Positions 27,472-37,564 are shown, counted from the first letter of the stretch. The stretch is DNA of 64,000 bases from Bacteroidia bacterium (GCA_016788165.1 JAEUTH010000017.1:150961-214960), one strand, 5' to 3'. Translations and numbers: made by a program. The notes: generated by a model from the sequence alone, not told the origin.

Positions 27472-28038
27472 TTAATTTAAGCTGGGATACTCGGGCGAGT
27501 TAGCTACCAATGTGTAATCTTTACCCATGCCTTTTACGTAGTTGCTCCAAAGCGTTTCGTTATCAGCGTTTATGCCCAATTCGTTTTTAAAATCGGTTAC
27601 CATCCATGTAAGCTCATTCATTTCCGATTCTAATTGATTGGCTACCCATCCCGAGTAACCAATAAAAAATTTTACTTGATAGGTTTTAAGTTGCTTGGTA
27701 TCAATTAAAAATTTAAGCGTATCAAAATTTCCGCCTACGTAATAGCCGGGTAAAAAATGTTCGGCACCTTCAATTAATTTGCCGGCTGTATGGATAAAAA
27801 ACAACGAATCGGTTTCAACAGGGCCTCCATAAAACACAGGTATATCAAACATTGGAAAATCGTCAATTAATTTATTGAGTTTGATATTGGTTTGTTTATT
27901 AAGTATAAATCCACGACTTCCGTTTTCATCATGATTGGTAAGCCATATTACCGAACGCTTAAAACTTTTGTCGTGTAAAAATGGCTCTGCAATCAAAATG
28001 TTTCCGGTTTGCGGCTTACGTTTAAAGGCAGGTAACAT
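27472..28038 (-). CDS. YqgE/AlgH family protein
   Basis: The 188-residue protein matches YqgE/AlgH: GNILIAEPFLHDKSFKRSVIWLT at the N-terminus (in part LIAEPFLHDKSFKRSV), GSRGFILNK, FYGGPVETDSLFFIH, and FFIGYSGWVANQLESEM. The family is a conserved cytosolic protein of unclear function, with a proposed link to transcriptional regulation from AlgH work. It starts the yqgE-mnmH-selD run, but the linkage to selenium is probably positional. Confidence 0.92.
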   Translation of the reverse strand: MLPAFKRKPQTGNILIAEPFLHDKSFKRSVIWLTNHDENGSRGFILNKQTNIKLNKLIDDFPMFDIPVFYGGPVETDSLFFIHTAGKLIEGAEHFLPGYYVGGNFDTLKFLIDTKQLKTYQVKFFIGYSGWVANQLESEMNELTWMVTDFKNELGINADNETLWSNYVKGMGKDYTLVANSPEYPSLN

Positions 28039-28172
28039 AATTTTGTATTTGATGCGATATTAGAATGTTTTACTATTATTAAAAACATCAATTTGTAAAA
28101 ACCTTTTAATAAAGATTTTAATGAATACTATTTTGCATTTTGCGAACTACCTATCTTTAAAAAAAAAATATA

Positions 28173-28817
28173 ATGGCCTTAGATGATTTTATTTACAACA
28201 GCAGACGCGATTATAATAAGAGCGACTTACATGAGGATATGATGCACCACTCGCCATTCGAACAGTTTAAAACGTGGTTTGAGTTAGCTGTAGCCAAAAA
28301 TTATGACGAGCCTTATGCTATGAATTTATGTACAATAGGTAACGGCTTTCCCTCATCACGTATAGTTTTAATGCGAAGTTTTGATGAGAACGGTTTTACA
28401 TTTTTTACAAATTATTTAAGTGAAAAGGGACAACAAATTGCCGTTAATAATAAGGTTGCTCTAAATTTTTTTTGGCAATCGCTCGAAAAACAAATTCGAA
28501 TAACAGGTTTGGCTTTTAAGCTGCCCGAAGCTGATAGCGATGCTTATTTTAAAACCCGTCCGCGCGAAAGCCAACTGGGTGCATGTGCCAGCAGTCAAAG
28601 TCAAAAACTGATTAGCAGAAAATGGTTAGAAGACAAATTAGTTGAACTGGAGCTTATTTACAAGGACAAAGAAATACCACGCCCGGCTTATTGGGGCGGC
28701 TATGTGGTTAAGCCTTTGTTATTTGAATTTTGGCAGGGCAGAAGCAGCCGCTTACATGATAGATTTTTGTATGAACTGCAAGGCGATAGCTGGGTTTGTA
28801 ATCGTTTAATGCCGTAG
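28173..28817 (+). CDS. pdxH: Pyridoxamine 5'-phosphate oxidase
   Basis: PdxH is the FMN-dependent oxidase that makes pyridoxal 5'-phosphate. The 214-residue length is normal. Conserved blocks are present: PFEQFKTWFELAV, NGFPSSRIVLMRSFDENGFTFFTNY (in part SSRIVLMRSFDENGF, FMN contact), FFWQSLEKQIRITG, the PRESQLGACASSQS loop, and the end YVVKPLLFEFWQGRSSRLHDR with RLHDR contacting PLP. No other vitamin B6 gene is nearby. It is divergently placed from yqgE. Confidence 0.96.
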   Translation: MALDDFIYNSRRDYNKSDLHEDMMHHSPFEQFKTWFELAVAKNYDEPYAMNLCTIGNGFPSSRIVLMRSFDENGFTFFTNYLSEKGQQIAVNNKVALNFFWQSLEKQIRITGLAFKLPEADSDAYFKTRPRESQLGACASSQSQKLISRKWLEDKLVELELIYKDKEIPRPAYWGGYVVKPLLFEFWQGRSSRLHDRFLYELQGDSWVCNRLMP

Positions 28818-28882
28818 TTTATTTTTATACAATATTACAGCGCATTCAAACGACATGCTTGTTTGCAAGTTATTTCAAATAT

Positions 28883-30133
28883 ATGTTCCGCATTTTTTTA
28901 CTGATTGTTTTTTTATTTCTGATTGATATTTATGCATATCAGGCAGTTAAGCATGTTTTTAAATCGGGCAATTGGATTAGTTTAAAACAAGCCACTATTA
29001 CTTTTTGGTTAGTTGCGTCAATTTGCTATTTGATTTTGTTCGCATCACAAATTTATGAGGTACAACATTGGAGCAAGTTTGTAAGAACCTACGCTTTTGC
29101 ATTTGTGTTTATATGTTATTTATCAAAAATATTTATTGTACTTTTTTTGGTAATTGACGATTTGTGGCGTGTGGCACAATGGGCATATACATATATAGCC
29201 GGCAAGGGTGCAACTAACACAGCCGGTAATAATGAGATACATATTTCGAGATCTGATTTTTTAAACAAGGCAGCGTTATTTGCGGCTGCAATTCCGTTTG
29301 TATCGCTCATTTATGGAATGATAAAAGGCGCATATAATTTTACCATACACAATGTAAAAATTCCGGTAAAAAATTTGCCGGAAGCTTTTAATGGATACAA
29401 AATTGTTCAGATAAGCGATATACATGCCGGAAGTTTTACGGTAACGCATCCCATAAACCAAGCTGTTGATTTAATACAAAAGCAAGGTGCTGATGTTATA
29501 TTTTTTACAGGCGATTTAGTAAACAATTTGGCCGAAGAGGTGGAGCCATTTTTAAATGTTTTTAGTAAACTGCAAGCAAGGCATGGTGTGTTTAGTATAT
29601 TAGGTAATCATGATTATGGTGATTATATTGCTTGGGAAAGTGCAACTGAGAAGAATGAAAATCTTAATCGCATAAAATCCTATCATCAGCAAATGGGTTG
29701 GCAATTGTTACTTGACGATTATACCTATATTGAAAATGATGGCCATCAAATTGGTTTAATAGGTGTGCAGAATTGGAGTACACATTTGCGGTTTCCAAAA
29801 TATGGCAATTTGCAAAAGGCAACAGCAAATTATAAACCTACGGCTTTTAATATTTTGCTTTCGCATGACCCATCGCATTGGCAAGGTGAAGTTTTATCGA
29901 AGTACCCATTTATCGATCTAACTTTATCAGGGCATACACATGGTTTTCAGTTTGGTATTGAAGTACCCGGTATAAAATGGAGCCCGGTGCAATATGTTTA
30001 CAAACAATGGGCGGGCTTATATAATAAAGGCCACCAATATTTATATGTAAACCGGGGATTTGGTTTTTTAGGATATCCGGGTAGGGTAGGCATTTCGCCC
30101 GAAATTACAGTTATCGAATTGCAAAAAGCTTAA
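28883..30133 (+). CDS. Membrane-anchored metallophosphoesterase (YkuE-like)
   Basis: The ATG at 28883 starts directly in the first membrane helix and is preferred over a TTG at 28859. The protein has four to five membrane helices in the first 150 residues and then a calcineurin-like phosphoesterase domain with all metal motifs: ISDIHAGSF, FFTGDLVNN, ILGNHDYGDY, LLSHDPSHW and LSGHTHGFQFG. The family cleaves phosphodiesters or phosphomonoesters at two metal ions, and relatives act on lipid substrates at the membrane. The catalytic domain should lie on the periplasmic face if helix count is even; topology is uncertain. Confidence 0.88.
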   Translation: MFRIFLLIVFLFLIDIYAYQAVKHVFKSGNWISLKQATITFWLVASICYLILFASQIYEVQHWSKFVRTYAFAFVFICYLSKIFIVLFLVIDDLWRVAQWAYTYIAGKGATNTAGNNEIHISRSDFLNKAALFAAAIPFVSLIYGMIKGAYNFTIHNVKIPVKNLPEAFNGYKIVQISDIHAGSFTVTHPINQAVDLIQKQGADVIFFTGDLVNNLAEEVEPFLNVFSKLQARHGVFSILGNHDYGDYIAWESATEKNENLNRIKSYHQQMGWQLLLDDYTYIENDGHQIGLIGVQNWSTHLRFPKYGNLQKATANYKPTAFNILLSHDPSHWQGEVLSKYPFIDLTLSGHTHGFQFGIEVPGIKWSPVQYVYKQWAGLYNKGHQYLYVNRGFGFLGYPGRVGISPEITVIELQKA

Positions 30134-30171
30134 GGCATTGTTATCAGTGTAGCATAGCCATATTCAAAAAT

Positions 30172-30179
30172 TACATTTG
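30172..30179 (+). promoter_or_regulatory. -7 promoter box upstream of the OmpH gene
   Basis: TACATTTG exactly matches TAnnTTTG, 27 bases before the start codon. I see no clear -33 partner. The same eight bases occur before the SRP RNA and the coiled-coil gene at 38487. Confidence 0.4.
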
Positions 30180-30206
30180 CGGCTATTATCAATAAAACAA
30201 AATTAA

Positions 30207-30770
30207 ATGAAACAAGCATCTCTTATTTTAAACAGTATTTTACTGGTAGCAGTAGCATTACTTTTTTATAAAGTATATAATCAGCCATCACCGGTAGCTG
30301 CATTGCCTGCCAAGGCTGCCAACAATAGCACCGGTATTTATTATGTGGATGCCGATTCGCTTTTCGAAAAATATAATTACTATAAAAACTCAAAATCGTT
30401 ATTAGAAAAAAAGGAAGACAGCATTAAAACGCTTCTTGAAAAACGCAGTGAGGCATTACAAAACGAAGCAGCGCAATACCAGGAAAAAGCACAGGGTATG
30501 ACTGACGCACAACGTCAACAAACCGAGGCGGCATTAATGGCTAAACAACAAACACTGGTGACTTTAAAAGATAATTTACTAGCTAAGCTTCAGGATGAGC
30601 AAAATGCATTAAACGATTCGGTAAATAACCACATGCAACAAAAAATGAAAGCATTTGTTAAAGGTAAAAACATAGCTTACATCGTTGGTTACCACCGCTC
30701 GGGCGAAGTACTTTACGCAAACGATTCGCTAAATATTACCGATGCAGTTTTATTGGATTTAAATAAGTAA
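30207..30770 (+). CDS. OmpH/Skp family periplasmic chaperone
   Basis: The 187-residue protein has an N-terminal hydrophobic segment (residues 7-23) and then IYYVDADSLFEKYNYYK, the typical start of the Skp fold, followed by a long charged helix pair with many Gln and Glu and ending in a beta strand AYIVGYHRSGEVLYAND. Skp trimers hold unfolded outer-membrane proteins. The N-terminal segment has no evident cleavage site, so it may stay anchored. Its stop codon directly abuts the stop of the convergent lipoprotein gene. Confidence 0.85.
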   Translation: MKQASLILNSILLVAVALLFYKVYNQPSPVAALPAKAANNSTGIYYVDADSLFEKYNYYKNSKSLLEKKEDSIKTLLEKRSEALQNEAAQYQEKAQGMTDAQRQQTEAALMAKQQTLVTLKDNLLAKLQDEQNALNDSVNNHMQQKMKAFVKGKNIAYIVGYHRSGEVLYANDSLNITDAVLLDLNK

Positions 30771-32003
30771 CTATTGCTTTTGAAGCGAAAAATTGTTATA
30801 CAACAAAAAGTAGGTTTCAGTATTGAAGTAGCCGTTAAAAGGTTGATTAGAGCTGAACTTAAAAGTATGCCCATTTAAAACTTCCTGTAGTTTTTGATTA
30901 CCCCATTCGGTTTTAATTTGTATATAGTTCAATAAGATGTTTTTGGTTAAATAAAATCCCTGATAGGAAGGATAGCTCAAATCACATTTATATTTATTAA
31001 TAAAAGTTTTTCGAAGTTTTTGTATTTCTAAATCTTTAAAATTTAAATAGTCGTTGTTAAAAATTATGGTTTGTAATAATTGCAAGTCAGTAAAGCTTAG
31101 CGATTCATAGTTTTCCCAGGTAGGTAATCCAATAATTTGAATTTTTAATTTGTTGTCAGATGCCATTTCATGAATTAAAGGCGCAATAAAAGCTTCATCA
31201 TTGGAGGCAATTAACACGATACTTTTTTGTTGTTTATCCAACTTCTGCAGTACTTGTTGTTTTAAACTACTGTGATCAAACATCGAAGTTTTGTACAAAC
31301 TGTTTTTAAATGACAAAGCACTGTCTATTTCTGTTTGAATCCATTTTGCTAACTCTTTTTCCTTTTTCTGGTTTCGAAAAATAATTGCTACCGGCATATT
31401 TTTTTCTGCAATAAATAGGGCCAGTTGCTTAATCATAGCCTGATTTGTAGGTTGGCATACAGCTAAATTTTTATGTGCTATAGCAACCGGTTGTATGCAA
31501 AAATATTTTGGTGTCGGACTTTGAATCAACAATTCTCTTAAAGGTGCCAGACTGGTAGTAAAAATAAAATCATTATTGTTTACTTGTTTATCGTTGGTAA
31601 TTTTTAATGATAGCGTTGAGTCGGCCAAGTCGTAAGCATTACAAACCACTTTTAAATTTTCGTTTGTAAACGAATCAATGGCTAATTGTGCACCTTGAAA
31701 AAAAGATAATGCACTTAATGATTGAGGCTCAATAGTGGGCTTATCGTCAGTAAGTATTGGCAATGCATTTGTTTCAAAATAAAATGGCATTATGTAGCCC
31801 AGGTTTAAAATGTTTTTTTGCTTTTCAATTTCTTTTGGTATAACTGAATCGGTTTTTACATCCGGTTTTGTTGCAATGGGAATATGTTGCTGTGGTGATT
31901 GAACTACCGGTTGTGTGGTTTTGCAAGCAGTACAAAACAGCAGCATAATCAGTATGCTGTTTTTGCAACGCAAATAGTTTATAGCAGCATGAAGTTGCAT
32001 CAT
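30771..32003 (-). CDS. Lipoprotein with type 1 periplasmic-binding fold
   Basis: The ATG at 32003 (or 32000) lies one base after the TamB stop codon and gives a lipoprotein with lipobox CTAC; a longer frame reading into tamB adds no signal and is rejected. The ~410-residue product shows a two-lobed type 1 periplasmic-binding pattern: NLGYIMPFYFETNA, FFQGAQLAIDSF, PVAIIFRNQKKEKELAKWI, KSIVLIASNDEAFIAPLIHEM and IIGLPTWENYES. Related Bacteroidota proteins often carry LysM domains, which I do not see here. Being coupled to tamB suggests an envelope-assembly or sensing role rather than simple nutrient uptake, which is an inference. Confidence 0.72.
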   Translation of the reverse strand: MMQLHAAINYLRCKNSILIMLLFCTACKTTQPVVQSPQQHIPIATKPDVKTDSVIPKEIEKQKNILNLGYIMPFYFETNALPILTDDKPTIEPQSLSALSFFQGAQLAIDSFTNENLKVVCNAYDLADSTLSLKITNDKQVNNNDFIFTTSLAPLRELLIQSPTPKYFCIQPVAIAHKNLAVCQPTNQAMIKQLALFIAEKNMPVAIIFRNQKKEKELAKWIQTEIDSALSFKNSLYKTSMFDHSSLKQQVLQKLDKQQKSIVLIASNDEAFIAPLIHEMASDNKLKIQIIGLPTWENYESLSFTDLQLLQTIIFNNDYLNFKDLEIQKLRKTFINKYKCDLSYPSYQGFYLTKNILLNYIQIKTEWGNQKLQEVLNGHTFKFSSNQPFNGYFNTETYFLLYNNFSLQKQ

Positions 32004-32004
32004 C

Positions 32005-35000
32005 TTATTTAATAACATTTTTGTCGGTTGCTTTAGGTTTTGCCTTAAATAGGTCGCTAAACTTATCAAACTCTTTCCGATAAAACCAACCCACACCTTG
32101 TGTATATGGCGATATGGATGAGTTTATTAATGAGTTGTTGTTTGATTTATTGAAGGCTCTTACTTTAAAACGACCATCTTTACTTACATCTACTTCAACT
32201 AAAAAATCGCCAACTACATTGGTTGTATTGTTGCTACTGCTGCTACTGCTGTTATTGTTATTGCCATAACCTACCGTACCTGTAAGTTTCACCCTGTCGT
32301 CAAGCAATTTGGTGCTTACTGCAATATCGTATTGTTCATTGGTAACCACATCTCCGGGTGTGTATGAAAAATCAACATTAAAATTACTGTTTATTTGAGA
32401 AGCCCAATTGCTCAATTGTTGCGTAACAAATTCGCTAAGGCTTGCACCCACATTTGCAGAATTAGAAAATGTGCTACTTCCTTCTAATAGCGATGGCGTA
32501 GCAAACTTGTTAAACACAATTAAGCTCATGGCCTGCTTATTAATTTCTTCTTCGCTGTTCAAATATCGTTGTATCAGGTTGGCAGTGTTTGCATCAACAT
32601 CAGGCACATTTATTTTGAAAGAAATATCGGGGTTAAGCAATTGATTTTTTAAAAGTAATGAAACCTCTACAGGTACTTTTCGTTTGTACTGTGCACTGGT
32701 ATCTTGAAGTAAATCATATAATCCTGCATTGCGGGTATAGCGCGCCTGCATATCAACAATACCTTGGTATGGATCGCCAATCCATTTAACCGAACCACCT
32801 TTTATCAGCTGAAAATATTTTCCAAACAGGTTTTGCATGGTAAAGTAATAACTGCCTTTGTCAATTATGTAATTTCCAAATAAATTAAAGGTTCCATCAT
32901 TACTTACCGTAATACGTAAATCACCGTTACCAATACCATTTATTACATCGCCTATTTTCGAGTCGAATATCAATCTTATCTCTGCATCATTGGTTATAGC
33001 CAGTTCCAAGTCAATATTCATTCCTAATAAGTCATTATTTACTTTAATTGGATTTGTTTTTATCGTATCATGTTTGATAAAAGTAATAAACCCGCTTTGG
33101 CCAACTTCTTCAGGTGTTGATAGCGGTAGATTAATACTTGTGCCTTTATTTGACTCTAAAACAATTTTCATATTAATAAGGTCAAATGTACCTGTAATGT
33201 CCACTTTGCCGCTTGCATAAGCCGTTCCATAAAACAAATTGTTTTGCCATTCCTGTGTGTTAAGTACTAATATGTTTTTAGGAAGCAGATGAATATCCAA
33301 AACAAAATCATCTAAGAAGTTGTGATAAATGGTGCCATTTAAAACTGCCGTATTTCCTTTCGAATCATACAAGGTCATATTATCGAAGCGGATTTGATCT
33401 TTGGTCAATTCAAAATCATCAGATACAGTATAACGTGTGTTTAAGTAATCAATAGTAAATGAAGCTTTTTGCAAATTGCCTTTTCCGGTAAGCAGTGGTT
33501 TTTTTGGCGTGCCGCGTAAAGCAATATCGGCCGACACCATACCATTTAACTTGCTTGCCAATCCTTCCAAATAATGTTCGAACATGGATATGTTCGTGCG
33601 TTTTAATTTGAAGTCAAAATGTAATTCATCTTCTTGCTTGTCTTTTCCAAGTTGATAATAGCCCGATACAGTTACATTTTTGGTAGCAGAACCGGTTATA
33701 TTCCCATTTACAACAATTCTGTTATTTATAAAGTCGAAAGCTGAACTTACATCGGCATGACCTAGGGTATCATTAAAAACCGACAAAGTATCAATACTTA
33801 AATTGCTACCAATATCTAATTTGTTGTTGGTGTTGCTGTATAGTATATCTCCATTAACAATACCGCCTAAAGCAACATCGTAAGTTTTTAAAATGGGGTT
33901 AAGCAAACTTATATCAAATTGTTGAAACGTAAGTTTAAGCTTATCATTAAAATTTGGGCTGCCAATTAATCCTTCTAAGTTTAGTTGTTGATTTTTATTA
34001 TTGCTTAAAAAGAAATTATTAAACCTAACTCCTTCAAATAAGTGTATCGTGTTTTGCGGATTGATATGCCAAGCATTGTTGCGCAATAAAATTTTACTGC
34101 TGCTATCAATTTGTATGCTGGTATTGTTTGTGTAGAATGCAGCATTTGCTGTAACATTAAGGTTAATACTGGTACTATCGGGTGTTGCCATAATTAATGT
34201 AAGGCTTGCCGAATCGCGTGTTGAGGTGAGATGTGTGTTTAGTGCTTTTAGATGCAGGCTATCATCAAAAATAAATTTTTCGGAACTTAATTTCATAAGT
34301 AGTTTTTGGTTAGCCGATTCGGCACTTACCATTAAGTTTTCGAACCCTAATAAGTTATGTTTTACCTGCGGGCTTATTGCAACCATTTTAATCTGTGCAT
34401 TAAATGCATTAATACTTCCTTCGATTGTTGTGCCGGAGGCAATAGTTAAATCGGGATAAAATATGGCTAATGTTGGATTGGCATCTTTAATACTTATTTT
34501 AAAATTACCGATTTCAGGTTTTACGGCAACACTTCTTTTGGTTGCTGCAACCGGAAAATAATTTTCGACCACATTTTGAATAGAGCGTGCCAGTGTACTT
34601 AAACGACTGATACCAACTATGTCTGCATCTACAATATTTGAAGTAAGTAAAAAGTGCTTTTTGTTTTTGTCGTCAAATGCATCAAAACTTAAGTCATCTA
34701 AATATATGTGCTTTCCTGCTTCGCTATAATGCAGTTCGCTAATGTTTAGGGCTCCATACATATTATCAATATCATCGCCACTCAAATTAAAATTTAAATT
34801 GCCCGATACAACTGCGCTTGTATCTCTGTCAACTAAATTTAATTTGCTTAAATAGCCTTGGGCTATAACTGCATTACCAATAAAAATTGGTTCGGCTTTG
34901 GTGTAATCAACGCTTCCGGCAAATTGTAGGTCTAAGTTTTTATCATCAATATCTAATGCACCTTTAAACTTTTTGCGTGCCAACTCGCCTTGTACGTTAA

Positions 35001-36411
35001 TATTTGAATAGTTATAATTATTAAAATTAATTGCCAATACATCGCCTTTTATACTTGCAACTAAATTATCGAATTTAAAACCCTGACCTTGTATATTACA
35101 GTTAACAGTAGCTTTACCAAGTAGTTGGCTTTGGCCAATAAATTTGCCGATATCAAATTGGTTGGTTGAAACGTGGCCCGAGTAAGTTTCGCGTTGCTGG
35201 CCGGTTTTTAAATTTATATCTGTAGAAATAAAGCCTAACGCTGTGTGCACATTACCATATGCTACAAAGTCGGTTAAAAAGCCTGTAAATTTTCCTTTAA
35301 TCGAACAGGTTTCTAGCAAGGCAAAATTATCGGGCAGCCTAATTTTTTGATTTTTGTTGAAAGGAAATTCCGGAATTTTTTCAATGTCTTCTTTGTTCGA
35401 CACAAATTCATCTACCAATACATTAAAAAAAGTTTGCTCAACATTTGGTAAACCATCCATGGTTGCCGAGCCTTTAAACCTTGTAACATTGTGGCAGGAT
35501 ACATCTAAATTTTTTAATTTTAAATGATTAACCGTTCCGCGCGCTACACCACTAATTTTTAATGTAGTATTAAGGCCGAATAGTTCTTTGGCAAAGTATT
35601 GTATATCATTAGATGATACGGTGCTGGGTTTAAATTCAGCACGCATAAATACCTTGTCTATGTAATCATTAAAATCATTATAAGAAGTAAATTCCATCCG
35701 GTAATGGCCATCAATTTTACTGTTAGGGGTTGTAATGCTCAGGTTTCGTAAACGTATCAAAGTATCGGCAATTACTGCATCGGCTTGCAGGTTGTTTACT
35801 ACAAATCCGCTTTTCTCATGCAATGAAATTTGATTAATTTTTAATGCAACAGAATCTTTATATAATACAATATCGTTGGCAATAACATTTAGGTTTGTTA
35901 GGTAGATGTCTTCAAAATTTATACAGGGCGTTGTATCGTTGTAGCGATAATCTTTATAACTAAATGTTTGATTTATGAGGGCAATTTTTTCGAGTTTAAT
36001 GTCCCATGCACTTGGTGTTGAAGTTGTATCGTTAGATTGTAGTGCATTTATAATAAAATCGAAATTGTAATCACCACTGCCTGCAAATCGTTTAAGCCCA
36101 ATACGTCCATTGTTTAAGTTAATATCGCTTATGGTAACTTTTTGTTGATTAAACTTTAGCAGCGATATTTTAGCTGTAACACTGTTTGCAAATAATAAAG
36201 TGTCGTTTTGTTGATCTGCAATAAAAACCTGTTGCAATTCAACAGCGTTAAAAAATTTAATATTTACATGTTGAATGCTTACTTGTGTATTTAGTTTTTG
36301 TGACAACTGCTTTGTAGCAAATTGAACCAATTTTGTTTGAATGGCCGGAATTTGAATTGAAATACCAATTGCAACCATCAATAACAAAATGGTTGTGAAA
36401 ATATAAAGCAA
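32005..36411 (-). CDS. tamB: TamB family envelope translocation/assembly protein
   Basis: The 1,468-residue protein has one N-terminal membrane helix and then a long run of beta strands with little helix, typical of TamB/AsmA-like bridge proteins. The C-terminal DUF490 domain shows LDIHLLPKNILVLNTQEWQN-type strands, GNGDLRITVSNDGTFNLFGNY and GSYYFTMQNLFGKYFQLIKGG (quoted in part: GDLRITVSNDGTFNLFGNY). It spans the periplasm and is thought to move phospholipids, or barrel proteins together with TamA, to the outer membrane. No TamA is visible. A low-complexity Asn/Ser run lies near residue 1390. It is the first gene of a two-gene unit. Confidence 0.9.
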   Translation of the reverse strand: MLYIFTTILLLMVAIGISIQIPAIQTKLVQFATKQLSQKLNTQVSIQHVNIKFFNAVELQQVFIADQQNDTLLFANSVTAKISLLKFNQQKVTISDINLNNGRIGLKRFAGSGDYNFDFIINALQSNDTTSTPSAWDIKLEKIALINQTFSYKDYRYNDTTPCINFEDIYLTNLNVIANDIVLYKDSVALKINQISLHEKSGFVVNNLQADAVIADTLIRLRNLSITTPNSKIDGHYRMEFTSYNDFNDYIDKVFMRAEFKPSTVSSNDIQYFAKELFGLNTTLKISGVARGTVNHLKLKNLDVSCHNVTRFKGSATMDGLPNVEQTFFNVLVDEFVSNKEDIEKIPEFPFNKNQKIRLPDNFALLETCSIKGKFTGFLTDFVAYGNVHTALGFISTDINLKTGQQRETYSGHVSTNQFDIGKFIGQSQLLGKATVNCNIQGQGFKFDNLVASIKGDVLAINFNNYNYSNINVQGELARKKFKGALDIDDKNLDLQFAGSVDYTKAEPIFIGNAVIAQGYLSKLNLVDRDTSAVVSGNLNFNLSGDDIDNMYGALNISELHYSEAGKHIYLDDLSFDAFDDKNKKHFLLTSNIVDADIVGISRLSTLARSIQNVVENYFPVAATKRSVAVKPEIGNFKISIKDANPTLAIFYPDLTIASGTTIEGSINAFNAQIKMVAISPQVKHNLLGFENLMVSAESANQKLLMKLSSEKFIFDDSLHLKALNTHLTSTRDSASLTLIMATPDSTSINLNVTANAAFYTNNTSIQIDSSSKILLRNNAWHINPQNTIHLFEGVRFNNFFLSNNKNQQLNLEGLIGSPNFNDKLKLTFQQFDISLLNPILKTYDVALGGIVNGDILYSNTNNKLDIGSNLSIDTLSVFNDTLGHADVSSAFDFINNRIVVNGNITGSATKNVTVSGYYQLGKDKQEDELHFDFKLKRTNISMFEHYLEGLASKLNGMVSADIALRGTPKKPLLTGKGNLQKASFTIDYLNTRYTVSDDFELTKDQIRFDNMTLYDSKGNTAVLNGTIYHNFLDDFVLDIHLLPKNILVLNTQEWQNNLFYGTAYASGKVDITGTFDLINMKIVLESNKGTSINLPLSTPEEVGQSGFITFIKHDTIKTNPIKVNNDLLGMNIDLELAITNDAEIRLIFDSKIGDVINGIGNGDLRITVSNDGTFNLFGNYIIDKGSYYFTMQNLFGKYFQLIKGGSVKWIGDPYQGIVDMQARYTRNAGLYDLLQDTSAQYKRKVPVEVSLLLKNQLLNPDISFKINVPDVDANTANLIQRYLNSEEEINKQAMSLIVFNKFATPSLLEGSSTFSNSANVGASLSEFVTQQLSNWASQINSNFNVDFSYTPGDVVTNEQYDIAVSTKLLDDRVKLTGTVGYGNNNNSSSSSSNNTTNVVGDFLVEVDVSKDGRFKVRAFNKSNNNSLINSSISPYTQGVGWFYRKEFDKFSDLFKAKPKATDKNVIK

Positions 36412-36492
36412 TATTTTAATGGTACGCTTAATAATTAAAGTTGATTAATGGTTTTTCTTTTCATTTTTGCCCTAATGTAACCGCATAGTTTG

Positions 36493-36521
36493 CAAAGTTA
36501 ACTTTATAGATAATAGCCAAA
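36493..36521 (-). promoter_or_regulatory. Promoter of the tamB unit
   Basis: On the minus strand TTTG (36521-36518), 17 bases, then TAACTTTG (36500-36493) match the Bacteroidota consensus in both boxes. The start would be near 36486, about 75 bases before the tamB ATG. Confidence 0.5.
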
Positions 36522-36547
36522 CGATTAGCGAAACAATAAAAGTGTGT

Positions 36548-37564
36548 ATGAAAAATGAAGTACTGATTTTAGCTATAGAATCATCATGTGATGAGACTTC
36601 ATGTGCCGTATCAATAAACGACAAAATTCTTGCCAATGTTACGGCAACACAGGCTATACACGCAAGTTATGGAGGTGTAGTGCCCGAGCTTGCATCAAGG
36701 GCACATCAAATACATATTTTGCCTGTTGTGCATGAAGCTTTAAAGCAAGCCGGTATTAATAAAAATGCAATACATGCTGTTGCTTTTACGCAAGGGCCAG
36801 GTTTGTTAGGTTCTTTGTTAGTGGGTGGCAGTTTTGCAAAATCGTTTGCACAAGCTTTGCAATTGCCATTACTTGCTGTTAATCATATGCAAGCGCATGT
36901 GCTAGCACATTTTATTCGGCATAGCAATAACCAACAAATGCCGCAGTTTCCGTTTTTATGTTTAACCGTATCGGGTGGCCACACGCAAATAGTACTTGTA
37001 AAGGATTATTTGCAAATGGAAGTAATAGGACAAACATTAGATGATGCAGCCGGTGAGGCTTTCGACAAAGCAGCAAAATTTTTGGGCTTACCTTACCCGG
37101 GTGGGCCTTTGGTTGATAAATATGCTAGCGAAGGCATTGCTAAATATAATTTTGCATTACCACAGGTTGCCGATTTAAATTTTAGTTTTAGTGGGTTAAA
37201 AACAGGTTTCTTAAATTTTATTAATAAAAAATTGCAGGCCCAACCCGATTTTATAGAGCTGGAGCGCAATCATATTTGTGCAAGCATACAACAAGCTATA
37301 ATAACCATGCTTATGCAAAAATTGTCGCAGGCAACATTACAGTATAACATTAACCAAATTGCAATTGCAGGAGGTGTGTCGGCTAACAAAGGTTTGCGAA
37401 AAACGTTACAAGACCATACGCAAAAAGGGTGGCATGTTTATATACCACCCTTCGAATATTGTACCGATAATGCAGCAATGATTGCTATTGCGGGTTATTA
37501 TCAATACCTGCAACATAAATTTGTTGGTTATGATGCTGTATCAATGCCGCGCTTTGCATTTTAA
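36548..37564 (+). CDS. tsaD: tRNA N6-adenosine threonylcarbamoyltransferase
   Basis: TsaD transfers the threonylcarbamoyl group to A37 of ANN-decoding tRNAs, with TsaB, TsaE and TsaC. The ATG at 36548 begins MKNEVLILAIESSCDETS, the normal start; a GTG six bases earlier is unlikely. The iron ligands His113 and His117 sit in NHMQAHVLAHF, followed by LTVSGGHTQIVLV, the core FDKAAKFLGLPYPGGP, and the C-terminal GGVSANKGLR and YCTDNAAMIAIAGYY. At 338 residues the length is typical. Its TAA overlaps the TAA of the convergent esterase gene. Confidence 0.97.
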   Translation: MKNEVLILAIESSCDETSCAVSINDKILANVTATQAIHASYGGVVPELASRAHQIHILPVVHEALKQAGINKNAIHAVAFTQGPGLLGSLLVGGSFAKSFAQALQLPLLAVNHMQAHVLAHFIRHSNNQQMPQFPFLCLTVSGGHTQIVLVKDYLQMEVIGQTLDDAAGEAFDKAAKFLGLPYPGGPLVDKYASEGIAKYNFALPQVADLNFSFSGLKTGFLNFINKKLQAQPDFIELERNHICASIQQAIITMLMQKLSQATLQYNINQIAIAGGVSANKGLRKTLQDHTQKGWHVYIPPFEYCTDNAAMIAIAGYYQYLQHKFVGYDAVSMPRFAF

